A stretch of 64,000 bases of DNA from Streptomyces sp. SM11 (lineage in GTDB: Bacteria; Actinomycetota; Actinomycetes; Streptomycetales; Streptomycetaceae): positions 46,101 through 110,100 of the forward strand of contig NZ_NEUE01000212.1 of assembly GCF_002910905.1 (NCBI RefSeq), in the 5' to 3' direction. Below are positions 28,210 through 37,201 of the stretch, piece after piece. The translations under genes and the position numbers were made by a program. Under the pieces are notes generated by a model that had not been told where the DNA came from, did not search any database, and worked only from the letters and a program-made list of their open reading frames with translations. The number at the start of each line of letters is the position of its first letter. The first letter of the stretch is position 1.

Positions 28210-28569
28210 TCAGTCCGCCCGTACGGTGAAGACCGGTACCGCCGCCTCCTCGTCGTCCAGGCATGTGCCCGTCGCCAGGTCGAAGCGCTGCTTCAGCAGC
28301 GGCGAGGCCACGAACGGCCGCCCGCCCGCGGAGCCGAGCAGCCCGCGCGAGAGGACGTAAGCCCCGGTGAACGGGTCCCGGTTGCCGATCGCGTACACCT
28401 GGCCGGCCCGGTCCATGAAGACGGCCGCCTGGTCCCCGTCCGGCAGCAGCACCGCGACACCCCGCCCGGGGATCAGCAGCCCCCGCTTGCAGACCGTCAG
28501 CCAGTGTGTCCCGTGGGCGAGCCGGACGGGCCCGGTGCCCCGCGCGGTCGTGATCGTCGCGATGGTCAT
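28210..28569 (-). CDS. nirD: Nitrite reductase small subunit NirD
   Basis: 119-aa Rieske-like subunit of assimilatory NADH nitrite reductase. The order WLTVCKRGLLIPGRGVAVLLPDG, AVFMDRAGQVYAIGNRDPFTGA and PFVASPLLKQRFDLATGTCLDD is typical. As in other NirD proteins, the Rieske Cys/His cluster ligands are missing. The ATG shares one base with the nirB stop (TGATG), giving coupled synthesis. Confidence 0.93.
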   Translation of the reverse strand: MTIATITTARGTGPVRLAHGTHWLTVCKRGLLIPGRGVAVLLPDGDQAAVFMDRAGQVYAIGNRDPFTGAYVLSRGLLGSAGGRPFVASPLLKQRFDLATGTCLDDEEAAVPVFTVRAD

Positions 28570-31181
28570 CAGGATGCGGTCCCTTCGAGGGCGCGGACGG
28601 CGAGCACGGGTCCCGCGAGCAGCTCCAGATCCGGCTTGATCTGGTCCCTCTCCGGAACGAACCTCACCGAGGGGTCGGGGGCGTCGGGGGCGTTGACGAA
28701 GGTGACGAAGCGGCGCAGCCGTTCCGGGTCGTTGATGGTCTCGGCCCACTCGTCGCGATAGCCCGCGACATGGTCGGCCATCAGCCGCTCCAGCTCCTCG
28801 CAGATCCCCAGCGAGTCGTGCACCACCACGTTCCGGACGTGGTCCAGGCCGCCGTCGAGCCGCTCCAGCCAGGCCGAGGTGCGCTCCAGACGGTCGGCGG
28901 TGCGGATGTAGAACATCAGGAACCGGTCGATCAGCCGCACCAGTTCAGCGTCCGACAAGTCCTGGGCCAGCAGGTCCGCGTGGCGCGGGGTGGCTCCGCC
29001 GTTGCCGCCGACGTACAGATTCCAGCCCTGGGCGGTGGCGATGATCCCGAAGTCCTTGCCCCGGGCCTCCGCGCACTCGCGGGCGCAGCCGGAGACCGCC
29101 GACTTCAGCTTGTGCGGGGAGCGCAGGCCCCGGTAGCGCAGCTCCAGGTCGATCGCCATCTTCACGGAGTCCTGTACGCCGTAGCGGCACCAGGTCTGCC
29201 CCACACAGGACTTGACCGTGCGCAGCGACTTCCCGTACGCGTGCCCGGACTCGAAGCCCGCGTCCACCAGCCGGGTCCAGATCAGCGGGAGCTGGTCGAC
29301 GCGGGCCCCGAAGAGGTCGATGCGCTGGCCACCGGTGATCTTCGTGTAGAGCCCGAAGTCGCGGGCGACCTCGCCGATGATGATGAGCTTCTCCGGGGTG
29401 ATCTCGCCGCCGGGAATCCGCGGCACGATCGAATACGAACCGTTGCGCTGGAGGTTGGCGAGAAAGTGGTCGTTGGTGTCCTGGAGTGCCGCCTGCTCAC
29501 CGTTCAGCACGTAGCCGCTCGCGCCGACCGTGGGGGCGAGCGAGGCGATGACCGAGCCGACCGTCGGCTTGCAGACCTCACAGCCGTCCCCGCCCCGCGC
29601 CTCCTCCCGGCCGTGCGAGTCGAGCAGCTCCGCGAAGGAGGTGACCTCCAGGGTGCGGACGATCTCGTACAGCTCGCTGCGGCTGTACGGGAAGCAGCCG
29701 CACAGCCCCGCGTCCTCGGGCGGCGGCATCAGCTGCCCGATCACCTTGAGGCAGCTGCCGCAGCCCGTACCGGCCTTGGTGCACTTCTTCACCTCGGGCA
29801 GGGTGGTGTGCTCGCAGACCGCGCCCTTGGTCACGTTGTGGCAGGAGCAGATCACCGCCTCGTCCGGCAGCGCGGAGGGGCCGAGTGCCACCGGGCCGCC
29901 CGCCCCGGCCGGCAGCACCAGCTGCTCGGGGGCGACCGGCAGCACCGTGCCCGTCATCGGCCGCAGCGTGCCGTACTGGTCCGCGTCCCCGACCAGTACC
30001 CCGCCCAGCAGGGTCCCGTCCGGCCCGATCACCAGCTTCTTGTAGACCCCTGAGCGGGCGTCGGAGTAGACGACGTCGAGCGACCCCTCGGCCGCCCCGT
30101 GCGCGTCGCCGAACGAGGCCACGTCCACGCCGAGCAGCTTCAGCTTCGTCGACAGGTCCGCACCCGTGAACGCGGACCGCCCACCCGCGATCACCTCGGC
30201 CGCCGCCTGGGCCATCTCGTAGCCGGGCGCGACCAGCCCGTACACCCGGCCGTCGGCGGCCAGCGCGCACTCGCCGATCGCGAACACGGCCGGGTCCGAC
30301 GTCCGGCACTCCTCGTCCACGACGATCCCGCCGCGTTCCCCGACCGCCAGACCGCACTCCCGGGCCAGCTGGTCGCGGGGCCGCACACCCGCCGAGAAGA
30401 CCACCAGATCGACGTCGAGCGAGGAGCCGTCGGAGAGGGCCATCCCGGTCACCGCGCCGTTCTCCCCGGCGGTGACCTCCTGCGTACCGACCCCCGTGTG
30501 GACGGTCAGCCCCATCTCCTCGATCGTCCGCAGCAGCGCCGCGCCCCCGCCCTCGTCCACCTGGACCGGCATCAGCCGGGGAGCGAACTCCACCACATGG
30601 GTGCTCAGCCCGAGCCCCTTCAGCGCCCCGGCCGCCTCCAGACCGAGCAGCCCGCCGCCCACCACCGCACCGGTGGCCGCGCCCTTCGCGTACTCCTCGA
30701 TCGCGAGCAGGTCCTCGATGGTCCGGTACACGAAGCAGCCCCGGGCGTCCTTCCCCGGCACCGGCGGCACGAAGGGGTACGAGCCCGTCGCCAGCACCAG
30801 CGTGTCGTACGGGAACACCGTCCCGGACCGCGAGGTCACCGTCCGCCCCGCGCGGTCGACGCTCCGGGCCGGGTCGCCGACGTACAGCTCGATGCCGTGC
30901 CGGTCCATGAAGTCCGACGCCACCAGCGAGAGGTCCTCGGGGCTGCGCCCGTCGAAGTACGAGGTGAGCCGCACCCGGTCGTAGGCGGGCCGGGGCTCCT
31001 CGCAGAGCACGACGACCCGGGCGGCACCGGCCGCCGGGGTCAGCCCGCGGTCGGCCAGGGCCTCCAGGAACCGCTGGCCGACCATGCCGTGCCCGACGAC
31101 CACGATCGTCGGAACGGCGGTGTGCGCCATGCCGTTCGGGGCGGCGGCGGTGGTGCTCGGGTCGAAGGTGGGCTCCGGCAT
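28569..31181 (-). CDS. nirB: Nitrite reductase large subunit NirB
   Basis: Reduces nitrite to ammonium with NAD(P)H; 870 aa. The N-terminus binds FAD/NAD (VVVGHGMVGQRFLEAL; VVGGGLLGLEAAGALKGLG). A BFD-type [2Fe-2S] segment follows with ICSCHNVTKGAV and GCGSCLK. The C-terminal half is the nitrite/sulfite reductase part with siroheme/[4Fe-4S] cysteines in SCVGQTWCRYG and SGCARECAEARGKDFG. GGAGG stands before the ATG. Forms an operon with nirD. The nitrate reductase genes are not in the window. Confidence 0.96.
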   Translation of the reverse strand: MPEPTFDPSTTAAAPNGMAHTAVPTIVVVGHGMVGQRFLEALADRGLTPAAGAARVVVLCEEPRPAYDRVRLTSYFDGRSPEDLSLVASDFMDRHGIELYVGDPARSVDRAGRTVTSRSGTVFPYDTLVLATGSYPFVPPVPGKDARGCFVYRTIEDLLAIEEYAKGAATGAVVGGGLLGLEAAGALKGLGLSTHVVEFAPRLMPVQVDEGGGAALLRTIEEMGLTVHTGVGTQEVTAGENGAVTGMALSDGSSLDVDLVVFSAGVRPRDQLARECGLAVGERGGIVVDEECRTSDPAVFAIGECALAADGRVYGLVAPGYEMAQAAAEVIAGGRSAFTGADLSTKLKLLGVDVASFGDAHGAAEGSLDVVYSDARSGVYKKLVIGPDGTLLGGVLVGDADQYGTLRPMTGTVLPVAPEQLVLPAGAGGPVALGPSALPDEAVICSCHNVTKGAVCEHTTLPEVKKCTKAGTGCGSCLKVIGQLMPPPEDAGLCGCFPYSRSELYEIVRTLEVTSFAELLDSHGREEARGGDGCEVCKPTVGSVIASLAPTVGASGYVLNGEQAALQDTNDHFLANLQRNGSYSIVPRIPGGEITPEKLIIIGEVARDFGLYTKITGGQRIDLFGARVDQLPLIWTRLVDAGFESGHAYGKSLRTVKSCVGQTWCRYGVQDSVKMAIDLELRYRGLRSPHKLKSAVSGCARECAEARGKDFGIIATAQGWNLYVGGNGGATPRHADLLAQDLSDAELVRLIDRFLMFYIRTADRLERTSAWLERLDGGLDHVRNVVVHDSLGICEELERLMADHVAGYRDEWAETINDPERLRRFVTFVNAPDAPDPSVRFVPERDQIKPDLELLAGPVLAVRALEGTAS

Positions 31182-31371
31182 CTCAGTGGCCTCCGTCGGT
31201 TGTCCTCATGCCCTGAGCCTGGGCGGGAGGTGTTACCCGGCCGCATCCCGCCTGTTTCCCGGGCGGAACCTTGCGCTCAGCGGCCGCGCCGGGGCCCTGT
31301 GAGGGACCGGGGGGTGCGGGCGCACGGGGGAGGGGCGGGGCGGCTCGGCGACAGGCGTCTAAGGTCGGGTC

Positions 31372-32163
31372 GTGCCTGACATAACCCTGACGACCCTGAT
31401 CCTTCTCTGCCTCGCCGCGGCCGCCGCGGGCTGGATCGACGCGGTGGTGGGCGGCGGCGGACTGCTGCTCCTGCCCGCGCTGCTGCTCGGCCTGCCGCAC
31501 GCTTCGGCGGCCCACGTCCTCGGCACCAACAAGGCCGTGGCGATCGTGGGCACCTCGGGCGCGGCGGTCACCTTCCTGCGCAAGGCCCCGGTACGGGTGG
31601 GGCTGGCGGTGCGGGTCGGTCTGATGGCGCTCGCCGGGTCGATGGCCGGGGCGTTCTTCGCCGCCGGGATCAGCAGCGAGGCGCTCCGGCCGGTGATCAT
31701 GGTCGTACTGCTGGGGGTCGCGGCCTTCGTGATGCTGCGCCCGTCCTTCGGCACGGCCGCGGTCGGTGACGGCACGGACCGGCCGGTCACCCGGGCCCGG
31801 ATCGTCACCGCGATCGTGCTGGTCGGCGGCGGGATCGGCTTCTACGACGGGCTGTTCGGACCGGGCACCGGCACCTTCCTGGTGCTGGCCCTGACCGCCG
31901 TGCTCCACCTGGACCTGGTGACCGCCTCGGCCACCGCGAAGATCGTCAACGTGTGCACCAACGCGGGGGCGCTGGCGATGTTCGCGTACCAGGGCACGGT
32001 GCTGTGGCAGCTCGCGGCTCTGATGGCGGTCTTCAACCTGGCGGGCGCGATGATCGGGGCCCGGATGGCGCTGAGCCGGGGGAGCGGCTTCGTCCGGGCG
32101 GTGCTGCTGACGGTGGTGTTCTCGCTGGTCGCCAAGCTCGGCTTCGACCAGTGGAACGCGTAG
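31372..32163 (+). CDS. TSUP (TauE/SafE) family membrane permease
   Basis: 263 aa with about eight hydrophobic segments and the family repeats GWIDAVVGGGGLLLLPALLLGLP and GGGIGFYDGLFGPGTGTFLVLALT. TSUP proteins move sulfite, sulfonates or other organic anions. The start is GTG at 31372. Divergent from nirB by 190 bp, which may be chance; a role in anion export linked to nitrite/sulfite chemistry is only a suggestion. Confidence 0.88.
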   Translation: MPDITLTTLILLCLAAAAAGWIDAVVGGGGLLLLPALLLGLPHASAAHVLGTNKAVAIVGTSGAAVTFLRKAPVRVGLAVRVGLMALAGSMAGAFFAAGISSEALRPVIMVVLLGVAAFVMLRPSFGTAAVGDGTDRPVTRARIVTAIVLVGGGIGFYDGLFGPGTGTFLVLALTAVLHLDLVTASATAKIVNVCTNAGALAMFAYQGTVLWQLAALMAVFNLAGAMIGARMALSRGSGFVRAVLLTVVFSLVAKLGFDQWNA

Positions 32164-32181
32164 CGTCCCCGGACGGTGCGT

Positions 32182-32814
32182 TCAGCGCACATCGGTGAGG
32201 TGCGCGTACGCCACCACGTTGCCCTGGTAGCCGGTCTCCTCCGAGAAGCCGCCGCCGCAGGTGATCAGCCGGAGCGACGCGTGCGGGGAGTCGCCGTAGA
32301 CCCGCTGGTCGGGGAAGTCGTCGTTGTCGTAGACCTCGATGGCGTCGATCGAGAAGACGGCCGTGCGCCCGTCCTCGCGGACCACCTCGACCGTGGTCCC
32401 CTTGGTCAGGGCCCCCAGTGCGTAGAAGACGGACGGACCGTCCGCGTTGTCCACGTGCCCCGCGACGATCGCGGTGCCCTGCGCGCCGGGCGGGACCCCG
32501 CCTCCGTACCAGCCCGCGAGGTTGCGGTCCTCGTCCGGCGGTACGTCGAGGCTGCCGTCGGCGGCCAGCCCCAGCCGTGTCATCGGCGCGTCCACCTCGA
32601 TGCTCGGGATGCGGATGCGGACCGGCTCGGAGGGGTGCAGCGGCTCGGCGACGGGGGAGCCGGGCTGGAGCTGGGGCCCGGCGGCGAAGGCCTGGGCGCT
32701 GGAGGGCTGCGGCGGGATCAGCTGGCCGCCGGGGCCGTTCTGGATGAGCCAGATGCCGCACAGCACGGCGATGCCCACCAGCCAGCCCTTGGCCTTCTGC
32801 GCGCTCGGTGACAC
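32182..32814 (-). CDS. Class F sortase
   Basis: 210-aa membrane-anchored transpeptidase. A single N-terminal helix (AKGWLVGIAVLCGIWLIQ) precedes a proline-rich linker and the sortase barrel. Catalytic residues are visible as H120 in VAGHVDN and C186 in LRLITCGGG; the C-terminal arginine expected of sortases is probably the final Arg region. The start is GTG at 32814. It lies 82 bp after a surface-protein gene on the same strand. A second class F sortase is on the island (56432). Confidence 0.92.
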   Translation of the reverse strand: MSPSAQKAKGWLVGIAVLCGIWLIQNGPGGQLIPPQPSSAQAFAAGPQLQPGSPVAEPLHPSEPVRIRIPSIEVDAPMTRLGLAADGSLDVPPDEDRNLAGWYGGGVPPGAQGTAIVAGHVDNADGPSVFYALGALTKGTTVEVVREDGRTAVFSIDAIEVYDNDDFPDQRVYGDSPHASLRLITCGGGFSEETGYQGNVVAYAHLTDVR

Positions 32815-32896
32815 GGCGTCGTCCTCGGTCGGTGGTCCGGGCGGACGGGGCGCGCTCGGGGACGCGCCCCGCCCGGTCAGGGGGGAAGCCGGCGGT

Positions 32897-33442
32897 TCAG
32901 CTTCCTTCGGCGCCCTCGGAGCGGCGGCGCAGCAGCCACAGCCCGCCGACGGCCGCCAGCCCGATCACGCCGACGCCGAGGGCGACCCGCGTGGAGTTCG
33001 GTTCGACGGTGCCGCCGACCCCGGTCCGCACATGGCCGGACGGGCGGTCGTGGATGGGCTTGTCGTGCTTGCCGCCGCCGATCACCTTGAGGTCGCCGAC
33101 CGCGTCCTTGCCGTTGTCGCAGGAGACGACGATCTCGTAGGTGCCGGCCCGGGTGTCGTGCGGCACGGTGAACCGGCCGACCACGACCTCCTTGTGGGTG
33201 CCGGGGCGCACCTCGAAGTCTCCGGCGTCCAGGGAGTTCGCGTCACCGATGCCGGAGCCCTTCTTGCCGCAGGCGGTGGTGTTCACGGTGACGGTGGCGC
33301 CGGGCGCCGCGGTCGCCGGGGTGATCTCCAGACGGCCGAAGTCACCCGCGTACGCGGACGGAGCGGCGGCGGTGAGACCGAACGCGATGACGGTGAACGC
33401 GGCACCGACGGTGCCGGTCACGAGGCGGGCAGGACTGCGCAT
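32897..33442 (-). CDS. Secreted membrane-anchored protein beside the sortase
   Basis: 181 aa with a Sec signal (cleavage near AYA, about residue 32), a beta-rich middle (ITPATAAPGATVTVNTTACG, FTVPHDTRAGTYEIVVSCD, with two cysteines that may pair), and a C-terminal helix ALGVGVIGLAAVGGLWLL followed by RRRSEGAEGS. This layout (signal, beta domain, linker, helix, basic tail) resembles sortase substrates, but no clear LPxTG motif is present. It pairs with the class F sortase, as does the DUF4397 protein at 55603. GGAGG precedes the ATG. Confidence 0.78.
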   Translation of the reverse strand: MRSPARLVTGTVGAAFTVIAFGLTAAAPSAYAGDFGRLEITPATAAPGATVTVNTTACGKKGSGIGDANSLDAGDFEVRPGTHKEVVVGRFTVPHDTRAGTYEIVVSCDNGKDAVGDLKVIGGGKHDKPIHDRPSGHVRTGVGGTVEPNSTRVALGVGVIGLAAVGGLWLLRRRSEGAEGS

Positions 33443-33750
33443 GGGGATCCTCCGGGCAGACGGCGCGAGCGGGTGTGTCCTGACCCCGAGCCAACGGGGA
33501 CACGGCCCCCCACGCCTTCTGACGGAAAGTCAGCTTTCACCCGTACGGACCGGCGCGGCACCCTTGCCGGAATGGATCACTGCAGGTCGCGGCGGTGCGG
33601 CTGGGCCGTTCGGTCCGTGCTGCCGGTCCGGGTGCCGATCGGGTGAGGCGTCCACATTGAGTGTGACACAGGTCACATGAATGGCATCGCGGGCCCCGGG
33701 CACACGGAAGACACCCCCCCACGGGACGGATACCCGCCCCCCCACGGCGC

Positions 33751-33793
33751 CCGCCCCCACCGGTCCACTCCCCCCCTGGACCGGTGGGGGCGG
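33751..33793 (-). terminator. Very strong hairpin in the 33443-33831 gap
   Basis: Perfect 17-bp stem (33751-33767 with 33777-33793, core CCCCCACCGGTCCA) and a C-rich 9-base loop, 38 bp downstream of the minus-strand DUF5990 stop. It separates that gene from the sortase pair. The rest of the 389-bp gap should hold the promoter of the gene at 32897; no frame there is convincing. Confidence 0.75.
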
Positions 33794-33831
33794 TGTCGGA
33801 TCCGCCCCCGGCCGCTCCCGCCGTCCGGCCC

Positions 33832-34302
33832 TCAGGCCCCGCTCGCCCCGCCCGTGGCGCTCCAGATGATCCGCGGCGGACGCACCCGGGCGCACAGAGG
33901 CTGCCCCTTGGCGTCGGCGAGCCCGAGCCGGCCGGTGAGATGCCCGGAGCGTACGGCGGCTTCGAGGACGTCCGGGTCGATGTCGCTGAACATCAGCTTG
34001 GCGCGCCGGAACATCGTGAAGACCCCGGCGTCGTCCACCGTGCCCCACGACAGATAGACGAACCGCCCGCCCAGCCGGTTCTGCACGTAGGGCCCCGACA
34101 CCTCGATCCCGTCCGCCGTCGAGGTGGCCGTGCAGTCGAGCACCCACGAGGCGGAGGGGGCGTCCCCGGCGTGCAGGCCGAGCAGCTCCCCCGGCCGGTC
34201 CTTGCGCTGGACGCCGACGTGGATGTTCTCGTACCCGGGGAAGTCGCTGTCCGGGCCGCAGCTGCGGCCGGGAAGGGCTGAGGCCTCGATATGGATCTGC
34301 AT
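33832..34302 (-). CDS. DUF5990 family protein
   Basis: 156-aa cytoplasmic protein of unknown function starting MQIHIEASALPGRSC; the pattern GYENIHVGVQRKDRPGELLGL, GPYVQNRLGGRFVYLSWG and MFRRAKLMFSDI matches the DUF5990 family as I know it. The ATG at 34302 is preferred; a GTG at 34320 is in frame. It ends with RVRPPRIIWSA. A strong terminator follows. No motif gives a reaction. Confidence 0.8.
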   Translation of the reverse strand: MQIHIEASALPGRSCGPDSDFPGYENIHVGVQRKDRPGELLGLHAGDAPSASWVLDCTATSTADGIEVSGPYVQNRLGGRFVYLSWGTVDDAGVFTMFRRAKLMFSDIDPDVLEAAVRSGHLTGRLGLADAKGQPLCARVRPPRIIWSATGGASGA

Positions 34303-34372
34303 GCCCCCATGGTCCGGCACGGCCGAAGCCGGCGGTGTGCGGGCGGCCTCCGCTCCTTCCGTGCGGGTGGCC

Positions 34373-34837
34373 TCACACGGTGTCCTCCGGAGCGCTGTCG
34401 TACACCCCGCCCAGGTCCCTCATCAGCTCCTCGTCGACCGTGAACCCGGTGCCGTCGATCCGCCGCACCGGCGCGATGCCCTGCGAGTTGCAGACGAAGG
34501 CGGAGCGGTAGCGGCCCACCCTGTCCGGGCCCTCCGGTGTCACCGGGCGGCGCACCGACGGCCGTCCGGCGGCGTCCCGCCGCCCCGCGCAGTCCAGGGC
34601 GTGCCGGACCAGCTCCCGGCCCCGGTCGCCTTCCAGCGGCAGTTCGAACAGCTCCCGGTTCGCGGCGTCCAGCCGGGCGAGGTGCGGCGCGAGCCCGCGC
34701 GTCCTCCCGTCCCGCACCTGCAGGGCGGTGAAGTGGCCGTAGCCGTACAGTGCGGGGATCCGCAGATCCTCCTCGGTGGCGGGCCGGCCGTCGAACTCGA
34801 TGTGGGGCACGGGTGTGCTCGGCGGGTGCGTCGTCAT
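34373..34837 (-). pseudogene. Class IV aminotransferase with internal deletion
   Basis: 154-aa frame with the N-terminus of a PLP-dependent class IV aminotransferase (HIEFDGRPATEEDLRIPALYGYGHFTALQVRDG...HLARLDAANRELF) joined directly to the family's C-terminus (SAFVCNSQGIAPVRRIDGTGF). Normal members are about 260-280 aa, and the missing middle carries the PLP lysine and substrate-binding segments. The joint (GRPSVRRPVTPEGPDRVGRYR) keeps the frame, so this looks like an in-frame deletion of about 110 codons. Probably inactive; a stable remnant with another role cannot be excluded. Confidence 0.7.
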
Positions 34838-34897
34838 GCGGCCACCGTGTGCGTGCCGTCCGGACCCGGGCGGGAGGTTCCGGACGGATGAGCTTGA

Positions 34898-34915
34898 CCT
34901 CAACCATAGTTGAGG
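34898..34915 (+). promoter_or_regulatory. SoxR-box-like dyad overlapping a -35
   Basis: CCTCAACCATAGTTGAGG is a 7-4-7 dyad differing from the SoxR consensus CCTCAAG-N4-CTTGAGG by one base per arm. It overlaps TTGACC (34894-34899), as MerR-family operators do, and stands 16 bp before the FMN-reductase ATG. A MarR- or HxlR-type site is the alternative. Confidence 0.5.
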
Positions 34916-34931
34916 CAGAAAGCTCAACGCC

Positions 34932-35567
34932 ATGGACACCACAGCCGCATCCGCCACGCCCACCGCATCCACCACGCCCGCGACCGAGTCCGCCCCCCTC
35001 AAGGCCGCCGTCATCCTCGGCAGCAACCGCGACGGCCGCTTCGGAACCGTCGTCGCCGAGTGGTTCCTGGCCCGCGCGGCGGACCACTCCGGCATCGAGA
35101 CCGAACTGGTCGACGTCGCCGAGGCCGGCCTGCCCACCGCGATCACCTTCAGCCCCGGGCCCGAGGAGGCGGCGCGGCTCGGCGCGGTCTCCGCCCGGCT
35201 CGCCGCGGCCGACGCCTTCGTCGTCCTCACGCCCGAGTACAACCACTCGTTCCCCGCACCGCTGAAGAACCTCATCGACTGGCACAGCGCGGAATGGCGG
35301 GCCAAACCCGTCGCCTTCGTCAGTTACGGCGGTATCTCCGGCGGGCTGCGGGCCGTCGAACAGCTCCGGCAGGTCTTCGCCGAACTGCACACCGTCACCG
35401 TCCGCGACACCGTGTCCTTCCACAACGCCGGCGCTCTCTTCGACGACGAGGGACGCCATCTGGACCCGGAGCCCGCCGACGCGGCGGCCAAGACGCTGCT
35501 GGACCAGCTGGTGTGGTGGGGCACCGCGCTGCGCGACGCCCGGAATCTCCGTCCGTACGGCGCCTGA
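34932..35567 (+). CDS. NAD(P)H-dependent FMN reductase
   Basis: 211-aa flavodoxin-like oxidoreductase that reduces FMN or small electrophiles. The FMN phosphate loop is LGSNRDGRFG (about 30-39), followed by VVLTPEYNHSFPAPLKNLIDW and FVSYGGISGGLRAVEQLR, all hallmarks of the family. An Ala/Thr-rich 20-residue N-terminus precedes the fold. The start ATG lies 16 bp after a SoxR-like dyad, suggesting induction by redox-cycling compounds (inference). Divergent from the broken aminotransferase. Confidence 0.92.
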   Translation: MDTTAASATPTASTTPATESAPLKAAVILGSNRDGRFGTVVAEWFLARAADHSGIETELVDVAEAGLPTAITFSPGPEEAARLGAVSARLAAADAFVVLTPEYNHSFPAPLKNLIDWHSAEWRAKPVAFVSYGGISGGLRAVEQLRQVFAELHTVTVRDTVSFHNAGALFDDEGRHLDPEPADAAAKTLLDQLVWWGTALRDARNLRPYGA

Positions 35568-35638
35568 CGCTCCGTGGGCCGACAATCGCATCGAAGGCCC
35601 ACGGGCAGGGAGCCCGCCGTACTCCGAGGAGACCGACG

Positions 35639-35980
35639 ATGACAGCGCCGCCGGCATGGCTGACCGTAATGACCACGACCGACAGCGAGGAAAAGGCCCA
35701 GGCCCTGGCTCAGTCGGCGGTGGAGGCCAGGCTGGCGGCCTGCGCTCAGATCTCCGCCCCCGTGACCTCCGTCTACCGGTGGCAGAACGCCATCGAGACG
35801 ACCGAGGAGTGGCAGGTGCTCTTCAAGACGACGTCGGAGCGTTACGACGAACTGGAGGAGCACATCCAGCGGGAGCACGACTACGACACGCCGGAGATCA
35901 TCGCCCTGCCGGTGATCCGGGGCAGTGCCCGCTACCTCGGCTGGGTGACGGCGGAGACGGCGCCCCCGGCAGCCCTGTGA
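35639..35980 (+). CDS. cutA: Divalent-cation tolerance protein CutA
   Basis: 113-aa trimeric CutA1 protein. The pattern LTVMTTTDSEEKAQALAQS, LAACAQISAPVTSVYRWQ, EEWQVLFKTT and YDTPEIIALPVIRGSARYLGWV covers the whole family. It was linked to copper tolerance in E. coli; its general role is unsettled. GAGGAG precedes the ATG at 35639. The next gene's GTG overlaps its stop by 4 bases. Confidence 0.95.
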   Translation: MTAPPAWLTVMTTTDSEEKAQALAQSAVEARLAACAQISAPVTSVYRWQNAIETTEEWQVLFKTTSERYDELEEHIQREHDYDTPEIIALPVIRGSARYLGWVTAETAPPAAL

Positions 35981-36480
35981 CGGCGGCCGTGACCACGACC
36001 GTCCCCGGCGGCCCCGTCGCCGCCGAGCTGCCCTTCTTCGTGTACGGGACGCTGCTGCCGGGCGAACCCAACCACGACCTGTTCCTCCGGGGCCGTACGG
36101 CGGGGGAGCGGCCGGCCGTGCTGCCCCGGGCCCTGCTCTACGACGGCCCCGGCTACCCGTACGCGATCGACGGCCACGGCCGCGTCCACGGCACCCTGCT
36201 CGTCGCCGCGCCCGGGGTGTACGGGGAACTGCTCGGGCTCCTGGACCACCTGGAGGAGTTCCTCGGCCCCGGCCACCCGCGCAACCTGTACGAACGGGTC
36301 GTCCGCGAGGTCGAGCTGCCGGCCGAGGGGGCGCCGGGAGCCGGCGGGTCAGTGCGGGCCTGGGTCTACCTCGCCGCGACCGCCGTCACCCGCTCGCTGC
36401 GGACCGGCGGCGTCCTCATCCCCGGAGGGCGGTGGGCCACCGGACGCACCCGGGGCGACTCCTGGGACCGGTCGCCCTGA
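35977..36480 (+). CDS. Gamma-glutamylcyclotransferase-like protein
   Basis: 167 aa with the AIG2/GGCT fold: FFVYGTLLPGEPNHDLF binds the gamma-glutamyl part, and the acidic catalytic position follows in LLDHLEEFLG. Family enzymes release 5-oxoproline from gamma-glutamyl amines or peptides. The GTG at 35977 is coupled to cutA (GTGA); a second GTG nine bases on is possible. Cytoplasmic. Confidence 0.88.
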   Translation: MTAAVTTTVPGGPVAAELPFFVYGTLLPGEPNHDLFLRGRTAGERPAVLPRALLYDGPGYPYAIDGHGRVHGTLLVAAPGVYGELLGLLDHLEEFLGPGHPRNLYERVVREVELPAEGAPGAGGSVRAWVYLAATAVTRSLRTGGVLIPGGRWATGRTRGDSWDRSP

Positions 36481-36568
36481 CCTCGTCATCCACCCGCCCG
36501 GCGCAAGCGGCCCGTGCCCGCGCTCCGGGGCCGTCGGCACGCGCACCCCGTGCCCGCGCCCCGGGCCG

Positions 36569-37201
36569 TCAGCGCACCCCGGCGTCCAGGGCCTCCGTCA
36601 CGCCCTGCTCCTCCGGCCCCAGGAAACGCGGGTCGGGCCGGAGCAGGGCGTCCAGCGCGGCCTTGCCCGAGGCCGCCAGCTCCCGGGAGCCGCCGTAGTA
36701 CCAGGTGGCGTCCCGTGGCTCGTCGACCCCGACGCCGTACGCGTCGATCCCGGCGGACCGGCACAGCGTGACCGCCCGGTGGATGTGGAAGCCCTGGCTC
36801 ACCAGCACCGCCCGGTCGACCCCGAAGATCTTCTTGGCCCGGACGCAGGAGTCCCAGGAGTCGAATCCGGCGTAGTCGCTCACGATCCGCTCGTCGGGCA
36901 CCCCGCGCCCGGTGAGATACGTGCGCATCGCGTCCGGCTCGTCGTACTCCACCCGGCTGTTGTCCCCGGTGACCAGGACGACCTTCACCTTCCCGGTGCG
37001 GTACAGCTCGGCCGCCGCGTCCAGCCGGTGCGCGAGATACGGGGTCGGCCGGCCCTTCCACAACCCGGCGCCGAACACCACGGCGACCTCCCGCGCCGGA
37101 GCCTCGGCCGCCGTACCCACCCGGTCGCCGGCCTCCAGCCGCATCCAGGTCGCGGGCACGAGCGCCAGCACACAGGCAGCCATCAGCCCCTGCACCAGCA
37201 C
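36569..37201 (-). CDS. SanA/YdcF-like (DUF218) membrane protein
   Basis: 210-aa protein with one N-terminal helix (LVQGLMAACVLALVPATWM) and an external DUF218 domain: VAVVFGAGLWKGRPTPYLAHRL, VLVTGDNSR, DYAGFDSWDSCVRAKKIFG and VLVSQGFHIHRAVTLCRSAGI, as in the vancomycin high-temperature exclusion protein SanA. The GTG at 37201 has no ribosome site. A typical N-terminus, MTEGAPVARPVRP, lies upstream in another frame (ATG at 37298), so a one-base insertion near 37235 may have broken the natural start. Confidence 0.8.
   Translation of the reverse strand: MLVQGLMAACVLALVPATWMRLEAGDRVGTAAEAPAREVAVVFGAGLWKGRPTPYLAHRLDAAAELYRTGKVKVVLVTGDNSRVEYDEPDAMRTYLTGRGVPDERIVSDYAGFDSWDSCVRAKKIFGVDRAVLVSQGFHIHRAVTLCRSAGIDAYGVGVDEPRDATWYYGGSRELAASGKAALDALLRPDPRFLGPEEQGVTEALDAGVR

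Noticed and set aside
28770..30053. Long plus-strand frame opposite nirB
   Set aside because: Shadow of nirB third-position GC; no family resemblance.
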